Source of the DNA: Mucilaginibacter polytrichastri
GTDB lineage: Bacteria; Bacteroidota; Bacteroidia; Sphingobacteriales; Sphingobacteriaceae
Direction: 5' to 3'
DNA length: 64,000 nt
NCBI RefSeq assembly: GCF_001911425.1
Contig: NZ_MPPL01000001.1
Span: forward strand, 5,666,982-5,730,981
Shown: piece by piece, positions 1 through 7,177 of the stretch
Position numbering within the stretch: position 1 is the first letter of the stretch
Layout: each line of letters opens with the position of its first letter
Made by a program: the position numbers and the translations under genes
The notes under the pieces: model-generated
Database searches by the model: none
What the model was told of the DNA's origin: nothing
Seen by the model: only the letters and a program-made list of their open reading frames with translations

Positions 1-1
1 T

Positions 2-79
2 GGTTGGATCTGGTACAAAAAATATCGCCGCAAGGATGTTGACCTTAACATGCTCGACCAAAAGATCCACCTGAACTAA
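2..79 (+). CDS. C-terminal end of an unidentified protein (partial)
   Basis: An open frame runs in from the left edge and stops at 77-79. Only 25 residues are visible: an aromatic stretch (GWIWYKK) followed by a basic, then polar tail ending in KIHLN. An aromatic segment followed by a basic tail would suit the last membrane helix of an integral membrane protein, but this is a guess. It lies 45 bp upstream of the DUF983 gene on the same strand. Confidence 0.45.
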   Translation, partial: GWIWYKKYRRKDVDLNMLDQKIHLN

Positions 80-124
80 TAGCTGCTGCACGAGGTTTGC
101 CTCCTCATTAACATATACCCTTAA

Positions 125-532
125 ATGAGCCAAACCCCAAAATACAAAGCCATGCTTGCCGGCAAATGCCCGCGTTGCCGCAGGGGTAATATGTTTAGCG
201 GGCCCATGTATAGTTTTGGCACAAACAGTACCCATATTTACTGCCCGCATTGCGGAATGAAGTTTGAAATAGAACCGGGCTACTTTTATGCAGCAATGTA
301 TGTAAGCTATGCCTTAAATGTTTCGCAGTCGGTTACACTGGGTTTACTTACTTACATTATCACACAAAACAGTACTTCGCCATGGTTATACCTGGCAACA
401 ATTTTAGGTGGCTGCTTTTTGCTGGCACCGTTTAACTATCGTTATTCACGGATAATACTGCTATATTGGTTATCGCCAAAAGTACATTATCAGCCTTATT
501 TGGATACAGATGATAAGCCAGGACACGCTTAA
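125..532 (+). CDS. DUF983 family membrane protein
   Basis: This 135-residue protein begins with two CxxC knuckles (CPRC near residue 15, CPHC near residue 41) that probably bind zinc, followed by the DUF983 signature EPGYFYAAMYVSYALNV. Two hydrophobic segments (about residues 60-80 and 85-105) predict membrane insertion. The family is common in Bacteroidota and alphaproteobacteria and has no established function. The gene overlaps the next one by 23 bp, so the two are probably translationally coupled. Confidence 0.88.
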   Translation: MSQTPKYKAMLAGKCPRCRRGNMFSGPMYSFGTNSTHIYCPHCGMKFEIEPGYFYAAMYVSYALNVSQSVTLGLLTYIITQNSTSPWLYLATILGGCFLLAPFNYRYSRIILLYWLSPKVHYQPYLDTDDKPGHA

Positions 533-1172
533 TTTTTTAAAAGACGTAAACCTGAATAACAGTCGCGAGTGGTTTCAGGATAATAAAGACAGATACGAGG
601 TAGCCCGTGAAAACGTGCTAGACTTTACTGCTGCCATGATCACAGAGCTGGCCAAAACAGATCTGGGTGTTACTGATGTAGACCCCAAGAAGGCAGTAAA
701 ACGTATCTACCGCGATATCCGTTTCAGCAAAGATAAAACCCCATATAAAAATCATTTCGGTATAGGTTTTTCATCCGTGTCTACTGCCAGTAAAGATACT
801 ACCGGTTATTACGTGCATATTATGCCCGGAGGTTCTTTTGCCGGGGGCGGATACTGGCAGCCAACTTCAGAGCATGTTAAAGCCATCCGTCAGGAAATTG
901 ATTACAATGGTGCCGAACTGAAAAGCATTGTTGATGATCCTGAATATGTAAAACTATTTGGCGATATCAGGAATGAGAATAGCCTGAAAACCTTGCCTCG
1001 TGGTTATGAGCCCACTCACACGGATATTAGCCTGCTTAAAATAAAGGACTTTATCGGTATGCATACTTTTACTGATGCTGCGCTCCAAAAGCCCAACAGC
1101 CCTAAAATGGTAGCCGATATATTAGCCAAAATATATCCGCTGAATGAGTTTTTAAATAATGCCATTGCTTAA
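510..1172 (+). CDS. DUF2461 family protein
   Basis: This is a 220-residue soluble protein of the DUF2461 (TIGR02453) family. The typical opening (LNFLKDVNLNNSREWFQDNK) and the central KRIYRDIRFSKDKTPYK motif are both visible. Family members are about 210-230 residues, so the length is normal. Function is unknown. The start lies inside the DUF983 gene and the end overlaps a possible early start of the OmpA-like lipoprotein, which suggests a compact three-gene unit. Confidence 0.9.
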   Translation: MISQDTLNFLKDVNLNNSREWFQDNKDRYEVARENVLDFTAAMITELAKTDLGVTDVDPKKAVKRIYRDIRFSKDKTPYKNHFGIGFSSVSTASKDTTGYYVHIMPGGSFAGGGYWQPTSEHVKAIRQEIDYNGAELKSIVDDPEYVKLFGDIRNENSLKTLPRGYEPTHTDISLLKIKDFIGMHTFTDAALQKPNSPKMVADILAKIYPLNEFLNNAIA

Positions 1173-1185
1173 TTCTTTTAAACCC

Positions 1186-2037
1186 ATGATAAAACTCAGG
1201 TATTTATTAATAGGCGTTGTATTATGCGCCACCATGCATTCTTGTAAGGTAATGTCTACAAAGGCATATAAATCAATGGTTGCCGAGCGCGATTCACTGT
1301 CGACCCGAACCACATCCTTAGAAGCGCAGGTAGATGAGCTTAAAGCAGATACCGCACGCATGCATCGTGCATTAGCCGAACTAAACACAAAATATAACGA
1401 ACTAAATGATGGATATAATTTGTTGAACGCAAGTTATACGCAAGCCAATAGCAAGCTCAATAAAACATCATCGCAGGTTAGCCAGCTTTCGAGCGATCTG
1501 CAAAAACGGGAGGCCCGCTTAAAAGAGGTGGAAGATATTCTGAAACGCCGCGATGAAGCCACCAACGCACTGAAAGCAAAATTGCAGCAGGCTTTACTGG
1601 GTTTCCAGCAAAGCGGTTTATCGGTTGATATTCGCGATGGAAAGGTATATGTATCGCTGACTGATAAATTACTATTCCCATCCGGCAGTATTGTGATAGA
1701 CGATAAAGGCAAGGCGGCTTTAAAGCAGGTAGCCGTAGTGTTAAATAAAGAACCGAATATTAACCTGGCTATTGAAGGCCATACCGATGATAAGAAGGTG
1801 CTTAACCTGGGCCAGATTAAAGACAACTGGGATCTTAGCGTATTGCGCGCCACATCGGTAAGCAGGTACATGGTAGAGACCGAAAATATGGACCCTAAAC
1901 GTATTACAGCCACTGGTAAGGGCCAATACCAACCCATTGACCCGGCTAATACCCCCGAAGCCCGTGCCCGTAACCGCCGCATAGAAATTGTGCTGACGCC
2001 CAAACTGGATGAGCTGTACAATTTAATTACAAAATAA
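1186..2037 (+). CDS. OmpA-family lipoprotein
   Basis: I chose the ATG at 1186 rather than 1159 because it gives a clean lipoprotein signal, MIKLRYLLIGVVLCATMHSC, with Cys20 as the lipidated residue. Residues about 25-140 are a long coiled coil rich in Leu, Lys and Glu. The last 110 residues form an OmpA C-terminal peptidoglycan-binding domain, with IEGHTDD, LSVLRATSVSRYM and the closing NRRIEIVL. The protein probably ties the outer membrane to the wall. A strong terminator follows directly. Confidence 0.9.
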   Translation: MIKLRYLLIGVVLCATMHSCKVMSTKAYKSMVAERDSLSTRTTSLEAQVDELKADTARMHRALAELNTKYNELNDGYNLLNASYTQANSKLNKTSSQVSQLSSDLQKREARLKEVEDILKRRDEATNALKAKLQQALLGFQQSGLSVDIRDGKVYVSLTDKLLFPSGSIVIDDKGKAALKQVAVVLNKEPNINLAIEGHTDDKKVLNLGQIKDNWDLSVLRATSVSRYMVETENMDPKRITATGKGQYQPIDPANTPEARARNRRIEIVLTPKLDELYNLITK

Positions 2038-2040
2038 TTG

Positions 2041-2072
2041 AAAGCCCCTGCTACAAAGCAGGGGCTTTTTTG
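2041..2072 (+). terminator. Rho-independent terminator after OmpA-like gene
   Basis: AAAGCCCCTGC / GCAGGGGCTTTTTT forms an 11-bp GC-rich stem with a TACAAA-type loop and a T run, four bases after the OmpA-like stop codon. Confidence 0.9.
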
Positions 2073-2084
2073 TTAATATGCGAT

Positions 2085-2861
2085 ATGAAAACATACGCCA
2101 TCATATCAGACATACATGGAAATCTGCATGCCCTGCTGGCCGTTTTAAGAGATATTAAAGCGCGCGAGATCGAAACGATAATCAACCTGGGGGATCACTT
2201 TTACGGTGCCTTAGAACCCGAAGGAGTGGCCGAGATACTGCGTGAAAATCCGATGATCAATATTCGTGGTAATACAGACCGCGCCATACTGGAAAGTCTG
2301 GAACGCGATGGCATGAAATCTGAAAAACCCGAAATGGAACGGGTTAAAGGAGAGATCTCTGAGAAAACCATTGAATGGATCAAAGCACTGCCGTTAACTG
2401 CTACCTGCGATAATGTTTTCTTTATTTGCCACGGCACTCCCGAATGCGATAACGAATACCTGCTGGAAGAAGTAACTGCCAATGGCGTATTTGTGTACAA
2501 CGATGAAGATTTAATAGAGAAGGTAAAAGACATTAAAGAGCGCATTATCCTCTGCGGTCACTCGCATGTAAACCGTACCATCTATCTATCAAATGATAAA
2601 ATAATCCTGAACCCCGGCAGTGTAGGCTTGCCAGCTTATTTGGGTTCCGAAAAATATGAGCACCGTTTTGCCATGGAATCCATGACACCGCACGCCAAAT
2701 ATGCCATAGTATACGTAAGCGGCGACCATGTGGATATAGAGCAGGTACAGATAACCTACGATTGGAAAACAGCATCTGAAATGGCCCGCAGCAACGGCAA
2801 CCCCAACTGGGCCGAGTTTCTGCTCCACGGCAGGATGCCGAAAGATTTGAGAGTGGGGTAG
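2085..2861 (+). CDS. Calcineurin-like metallophosphoesterase (YfcE/MJ0936-like)
   Basis: The ATG at 2085 gives MKTYAIISDIHGNLHAL, where D-x-H is the first metal ligand pair. GDHFYG, the GNTDR motif and the late CGHSHVNRTI supply the other ligands of a dinuclear metallophosphoesterase. Length is 258 residues. Such enzymes hydrolyse phosphodiesters or phosphomonoesters; the substrate cannot be read from sequence. An upstream in-frame TTG at 2070 lies inside the terminator T-run and is unlikely to be the start. Confidence 0.88.
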   Translation: MKTYAIISDIHGNLHALLAVLRDIKAREIETIINLGDHFYGALEPEGVAEILRENPMINIRGNTDRAILESLERDGMKSEKPEMERVKGEISEKTIEWIKALPLTATCDNVFFICHGTPECDNEYLLEEVTANGVFVYNDEDLIEKVKDIKERIILCGHSHVNRTIYLSNDKIILNPGSVGLPAYLGSEKYEHRFAMESMTPHAKYAIVYVSGDHVDIEQVQITYDWKTASEMARSNGNPNWAEFLLHGRMPKDLRVG

Positions 2862-2903
2862 AGATAGTTTAGTAGCGGTAGCAGTCGTTCCACACAACGC
2901 GTC

Positions 2904-2908
2904 ATTGC
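2904..2908 (+). repeat. Target-site duplication, left copy (ATTGC)
   Basis: ATTGC directly abuts the left inverted repeat of the insertion sequence and is repeated at 3981-3985 next to the right one. It belongs to an older interspersed repeat that reads GTCATTGC followed by GAGGTACGAAGCAATCTC once the IS is removed. Confidence 0.8.
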
Positions 2909-3980
2909 TGTAAAGGTCAAGTAATTCGGTAACAGAATTAGCTTTATACAATTAAAGCTAACGTTATGCGGAACATTAATAATGACCTCACCTTAAAACG
3001 GAACTATTTAAGTAAATATCGTTTTCTAATTGGAGAGTATGAACAGGTAAAGCGCGGGGAGCACCCTGTATTCAGATTTGCCAAAGATTTCTATTTGGCT
3101 CATGATACAGATGCAAGGGCTTTTTTAAAGTATTACAATCTTTTCAAACAGTCTGGTAATGAAAATGATCTGTTGCCAGGCAAGCGCGGACCTAAGTATG
3201 GGAACCGCAGGCCATCTGATGAAGATGAGCAGCAGATATTAAACCTTCGGGACCGGGGTTGCAATAAGTTTGAGATCACGAATCAACTTAAACAGAAATC
3301 AAATAACTTTACACCATCACCATCAGGGGTATACAACGTCCTGAAGCGGCATAACCGGAATCGTTTAAAGCCGGCAGACCGGGAATTAAAGGTAAAGATC
3401 ATTAAGGAACGTATGGGCCAGTTAGGGCATATCGACTGTCATCACTTAAGCAAAAGTGTGATCAGGGGGCAAAACAGGAAGCTTTATCTGCTGTGTGTGC
3501 TGGATGATTATTCACGCGTAGCCTGGGCGCAGGTGATGGAGGACATCACCGCACTAACCACCATGTTTACTGCTATGCATTGCATGCAGGCAATCAAAAG
3601 AGAGTTCGGTATCCAGTTCGAGGAAATGATCGCAGATAACGGGCCTGAATTTGGGCCAGCTGGCAGTCAAAACAAAAACAAGCACCCGTTTGAAAGAATG
3701 CTAATGGAAACCGGCATTAAACGCCGTTACATGAAACCCTACAGGCCACAAACCAACGGCAAGGTTGAACGCTTTTGGAGGACATTAAAAGAAGATCTTA
3801 TCGAAGAAACAGATTTTGATACCCTGCAAGAGTTAGAAGACGAATTGTTAAAATATCTTGTTTATTACAATTGGGAAAGACCGCATCAAGGCATTAACGG
3901 CAAAAAACCTATCGAAATGTGCACCCTAAACAACAAATAATAAATACCTAATTCTGTTACCGAATTACATAACCCTTACA
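2909..3980 (+). mobile_element. Complete IS481-like insertion sequence (1072 bp)
   Basis: The element is bounded by 33-bp terminal inverted repeats, left 2909-2941 and right 3948-3980, beginning TGTAA and ending TTACA. The inner 21 bp are identical and the outer 12 bp differ at three positions. The inner repeat is itself an interrupted palindrome (TAATTC, 7-bp gap, GAATTA). Both ends are flanked by ATTGC, a 5-bp target duplication. TGT ends and a single DDE transposase fit the IS481 family. The element looks intact and possibly active. Confidence 0.85.
2966..3940 (+). CDS. DDE transposase of IS481-like element (integrase core)
   Basis: This 324-residue transposase has an N-terminal helix-turn-helix half (roughly residues 70-130) and an rve integrase core. 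Catalytic residues visible are Asp in GHIDCHH, Asp in IADNGPEFG and Glu in KVERFWRTLKEDL. The closing YNWERPHQGINGKKP is typical of IS481/IS3-type recombinases. It fills the element between the two inverted repeats and shows no frameshift. Its function is to cut and join the IS ends. Confidence 0.9.
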   Translation: MRNINNDLTLKRNYLSKYRFLIGEYEQVKRGEHPVFRFAKDFYLAHDTDARAFLKYYNLFKQSGNENDLLPGKRGPKYGNRRPSDEDEQQILNLRDRGCNKFEITNQLKQKSNNFTPSPSGVYNVLKRHNRNRLKPADRELKVKIIKERMGQLGHIDCHHLSKSVIRGQNRKLYLLCVLDDYSRVAWAQVMEDITALTTMFTAMHCMQAIKREFGIQFEEMIADNGPEFGPAGSQNKNKHPFERMLMETGIKRRYMKPYRPQTNGKVERFWRTLKEDLIEETDFDTLQELEDELLKYLVYYNWERPHQGINGKKPIEMCTLNNK

Positions 3981-3985
3981 ATTGC
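3981..3985 (+). repeat. Target-site duplication, right copy (ATTGC)
   Basis: Second copy of the 5-bp duplication made when the IS481-like element inserted; it continues into GAGGTACGAAGCAATCTC, the rest of the interrupted older repeat. Confidence 0.8.
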
Positions 3986-4345
3986 GAGGTACGAAGCAAT
4001 CTCAGACCTATTATTACTAATCTCAATAACGCAGAAAATCCATTTTACATTAGGAATGGTAACGTTTAATGAATCGTCAGTGGATGTCAATTTCTTTTTC
4101 TCTCAAAAGCAAAGTGACACAAAGAAAAAGTCGTGGCTGCTCAATTTTCTTTGAAAGTGTGTGCTTTGGCTAATGTGTAGCCATCCGAAAATTAAGATGC
4201 CACAATTATTAGCTTATTAAAGGTTCTTCGGGACAGTTTCTTAACAAGTATTAAAAATTTGTCAATTGCGAACAATGGCGTGGCAATCTCGTCGTATACT
4301 AATTAAGCGACGAGATTGCTTCGTGCCCCGCAATTATAGATGGAA
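3986..4345. other. Gene-free stretch with remnants of interspersed repeats
   Basis: No convincing gene is present. The left edge is the continuation of the repeat interrupted by the IS (GAGGTACGAAGCAATCTC). A TTTCTTTTTCTC ... AAAGTGACACAAAGAAAAAG segment near 4090-4130 resembles another abundant short repeat of this group of bacteria. The right edge holds the palindromic unit at 4264-4335. Confidence 0.5.
4264..4335. repeat. Palindromic interspersed repeat (BIME-like pair)
   Basis: A perfect 12-bp stem, GCAATCTCGTCG (4283-4294) and CGACGAGATTGC (4308-4319), is extended on both sides by imperfect arms reading AATTGCG... and ...CGCAATT. The right arm (about 4312-4335) is the reverse complement, with two mismatches, of the sequence at 3980-4004 beside the IS, so both are copies of one repeat family in opposite orientation. 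Confidence 0.7.
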
Positions 4346-4894
4346 TTAAAAAGGGCTCACAAAGTCAGCAAATGCAGGCAGCAATTCATCTTTCGGCGAA
4401 AGCAATACCTCTGTATCTGCAATACCCCAGCCGATACCCAATGATGGATCATTCCAGATCACGCCAATTTCTGATGCTTTATCGTAGAAGTTGGTTACCT
4501 TGTAAGTAAAAATGGTATTATCTTCCAGCGTTGCAAAACCATGCAAAAAGCCGGGCGGTACCCAAAATTGTTTATGGTTATCGCCGCTCAATTCGATGCT
4601 CACATGTTGGCCGTATGTTGGCGAATTTTTGCGGATATCGACAGCAATATCTAATACGCTGCCTTTTAATACGCGTACTAACTTACCTTGTGCAAATGGA
4701 TTAGCCTGGCCGTGTAACCCACGTAGCGCACCTTTTTGAGAGAATGATTGGTTATCCTGCACAAAATCTGCGGTGATGCCTATGTCGGCAAATTTTTGCT
4801 TGTTATAGCTTTCGTAAAAATAACCTCGGTCATCCGGAAAAATGCGTGGTTCAAGTATCAGTAAGCCTTCAATGGCAGTGGTTGTAACAGTCAT
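4346..4894 (-). CDS. rfbC: dTDP-4-dehydrorhamnose 3,5-epimerase
   Basis: This 182-residue cupin-fold enzyme epimerises dTDP-4-keto-6-deoxyglucose at C3 and C5 in dTDP-L-rhamnose synthesis for surface polysaccharide. Family motifs are intact: FVQDNQSFS, RGLHGQ with the catalytic His, VLDIAVDIRK, QFWVPPGFLHGFATL and the late NDPSLGIGW. Length is standard. No rfbA, rfbB or rfbD is adjacent; the neighbours are DUF4286 and a TPR protein on the same strand, with only 3 bp to the DUF4286 gene. Confidence 0.95.
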   Translation of the reverse strand: MTVTTTAIEGLLILEPRIFPDDRGYFYESYNKQKFADIGITADFVQDNQSFSQKGALRGLHGQANPFAQGKLVRVLKGSVLDIAVDIRKNSPTYGQHVSIELSGDNHKQFWVPPGFLHGFATLEDNTIFTYKVTNFYDKASEIGVIWNDPSLGIGWGIADTEVLLSPKDELLPAFADFVSPF

Positions 4895-4897
4895 AAG

Positions 4898-5200
4898 TTA
4901 GTTTATTTGCTCCATTAACGTATTAAACAATACAAAGCGGTTTTCGAATTGCTGGTTATGGGCAATATGTAGCGGGTTCATGTGGTAAAGCATAAAATGC
5001 TCATGTTTATCCACATGGTCTGTAAAATACTGGATGCAGTAGGTAACGCCTTCATTGGGCGAATTAAGCACCCTTAATATCTGGTGCGATTGGAAATCGC
5101 CGGTGGCAATAATATTAGCAATATGGTTTTCTTTTACCCATGCAAGCCATTGCTCGTGGATGCCTTCGTCAACAACAAAGGTTTCGTTATAAATGATCAT
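4898..5200 (-). CDS. DUF4286 family protein
   Basis: A 100-residue soluble protein beginning MIIYNETFVVD. The aromatic and His-rich pattern (YCIQYF, HEHFMLYHMNPLH) matches DUF4286, a small Bacteroidota family of unknown function with a ferredoxin-like fold. A GTG two codons upstream is possible, but the ATG at 5200 is preferred. It lies between the TPR gene and rfbC on the same strand with short gaps, so the three are probably one transcript. Confidence 0.85.
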   Translation of the reverse strand: MIIYNETFVVDEGIHEQWLAWVKENHIANIIATGDFQSHQILRVLNSPNEGVTYCIQYFTDHVDKHEHFMLYHMNPLHIAHNQQFENRFVLFNTLMEQIN

Positions 5201-5217
5201 TAGCACAAAAATATAAA

Positions 5218-7029
5218 TTAAGATGAACTGTCGGGCTTATCTCCGCGTAATAATCTGAAACGTTTACGGGCCTCATTTATCCACAAGCTGCCGGGATAAT
5301 CTGTGATAATTTTTTGATAGTAAGTTTTAGCCTGCGCCTTGTCGTTTAATTGGTTATCATAAATATCGCCCAGCATGTAAACAGCATCATCGGCCCATAA
5401 GTCAAACTTGTGGGTTTCGGCAATTTGTTTAAGCGCGGTAATGGCTGTTTGATAATCTTTTTGCTGTATATAAATGCGTGCCCTGGCCATCAGGATATCA
5501 TCTGCCAGTGAGTTGCCCGGATATTTTTTATCGATGCTATCCAATGTGATCAGCGCTTTTTGGGGTTGCTCTTTAAAGATCCACAGATCGGCACGGGCGT
5601 ACATACGCAGGGCATTGCCGGTGGTATCAAACGTGGTATTATCGGTAATCATGAGCGACAGGTTAAGCGCATCATTGGCTATGAGTTGCGAGGTGGCTGC
5701 TTTTAAAACATCCAGCTGGCCTTTGGCCCAAACAAAATCGCCGGTATAGTAAGCCAGCTTAGCATTACGAAAGGTAGCGTCCTGCCCAACAGGCGTACCC
5801 GGATTAGCTTTCTCTACCTGGCTGTAAATCAAAGTGGCTTCCCAGGGCTGGTTGTCCATCAGGTAAATATCACCCAGATCTAACTTGGACGACGATACTG
5901 TACCCGGCCGCGTACCGGCTATATTGATGGTTTCTAACAGTAGTTTTTCGGCATCTTTATATTTGTGCAGTTTAAACGCCTGCAGGTTAGCCAGCTTTTG
6001 CATGGCAAAGGCCGTGCTGCCGTTGCGGCCAAATTCGTTCAATAAAGAAAGGTAATCTTGCTCAAGGCCCAGCAAATCGGCCTCTGTGTATTTGCCCGAG
6101 GTGATCTTTTGATTTTTAACATCTATCAGGTCAATTTTAGATGGAATGTAAAATGGGTCATCTTTAGTGCCTTCGAGGATGAAGTTATACCCGCGTATAG
6201 CTTCATCATAAGCGCCTAAGCTGGCCAGTGTACGGCTTAGGTCGTAGATACTGCTGCCTTTATCATTGCGCCGGCGGCTTAGGGCTAAAGCCTGGTTAAG
6301 CGCCTGGTCGTATTGCTTTTGCTGCATGTACTGCCAGGTAAGCAGGTCGGCGTAAATGGTTGCCTCCGGTTGTTTCTGGATGCGTTTTAGTAATTCAAAC
6401 TTCAACACGTTATAATCACCCTCGCCCTCATAGGCTGTTGCGAAAATATTTTCGGCCTGGTTTAAATAACCGGGGTTGGCCGGTAAAAAGTTAAGATACT
6501 CATTGGTTAATGCTTCCTTATCGCGCTTGTAACGGTACAGGCTGATGAGTTCGAGCGCATATAATTGATCATTATGCAGCAGCTTGCGGCCTTGCAAAAA
6601 TATTTTGATGGCATAATCTGCATTTTCAGACTGGTAAAACTGCGCTGCCAGGTTACCTATAATGCCCTGGTCGGCGGGTAGGTTTTTAACCAGGTTGTCA
6701 TAAGCTTCATCTGCTTTAGCGGTATTGCCCTGTTCGCGGTATATGCGGCCAAGCGCAATGGTGTACTGGTAATCGGCGGGGTGCTTACGGAGAAGTTTTT
6801 TGGTAATGCTCTCGGCTTCGTCAAATTTTTTGAGGCCAATGAGGCTGTTTACGTAATAGCTGAAATAATTCTCGTTATCCTGTTTGTAAAGTTTCTGATA
6901 GATATCGAACGCTTTTTGCTGCTCGCCGTTAAGATTATATTGCTGGGCAAGCTGCAAATCACTGCTTTGTGCCAGCACCTTTATACAGGTAAACAGGCTT
7001 ATGGCTATTAATGCGTAAAATCGCTTCAT
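5218..7029 (-). CDS. Exported tetratricopeptide repeat protein
   Basis: A signal peptide (MKRFYALIAISLFTCIKVLA, cut before QSS) is followed by about 580 residues of tandem TPR-like helices, such as AFDIYQKLYKQDNENYFSYY and KADEAYDNLVKNLPADQG. The last repeats (DDAVYMLGDIYDNQLNDKA) resemble the YbgF/BamD type. It is probably a periplasmic or outer-membrane-associated scaffold. No enzymatic domain is visible. It reads first in a minus-strand unit with the DUF4286 gene and rfbC. Confidence 0.85.
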   Translation of the reverse strand: MKRFYALIAISLFTCIKVLAQSSDLQLAQQYNLNGEQQKAFDIYQKLYKQDNENYFSYYVNSLIGLKKFDEAESITKKLLRKHPADYQYTIALGRIYREQGNTAKADEAYDNLVKNLPADQGIIGNLAAQFYQSENADYAIKIFLQGRKLLHNDQLYALELISLYRYKRDKEALTNEYLNFLPANPGYLNQAENIFATAYEGEGDYNVLKFELLKRIQKQPEATIYADLLTWQYMQQKQYDQALNQALALSRRRNDKGSSIYDLSRTLASLGAYDEAIRGYNFILEGTKDDPFYIPSKIDLIDVKNQKITSGKYTEADLLGLEQDYLSLLNEFGRNGSTAFAMQKLANLQAFKLHKYKDAEKLLLETINIAGTRPGTVSSSKLDLGDIYLMDNQPWEATLIYSQVEKANPGTPVGQDATFRNAKLAYYTGDFVWAKGQLDVLKAATSQLIANDALNLSLMITDNTTFDTTGNALRMYARADLWIFKEQPQKALITLDSIDKKYPGNSLADDILMARARIYIQQKDYQTAITALKQIAETHKFDLWADDAVYMLGDIYDNQLNDKAQAKTYYQKIITDYPGSLWINEARKRFRLLRGDKPDSSS

Positions 7030-7177
7030 TCAAATCAAAAATACTTAATAAATGCAATACATTCATCTGTAATTAATAACGCCATAAACGGGTAAAATTG
7101 TAGTGACAATTTTGTAGCTAATGATTAAATTTACCTAATTTGACCTAATTGAATACGAGCAGAGCCGTTAGTGCAAC

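Noticed and set aside
1434..2021. Long open frame on the minus strand
   Set aside because: It lies wholly opposite the OmpA-like gene, has a low-complexity Ser/Arg-rich composition and no start context; a shadow of the real gene.
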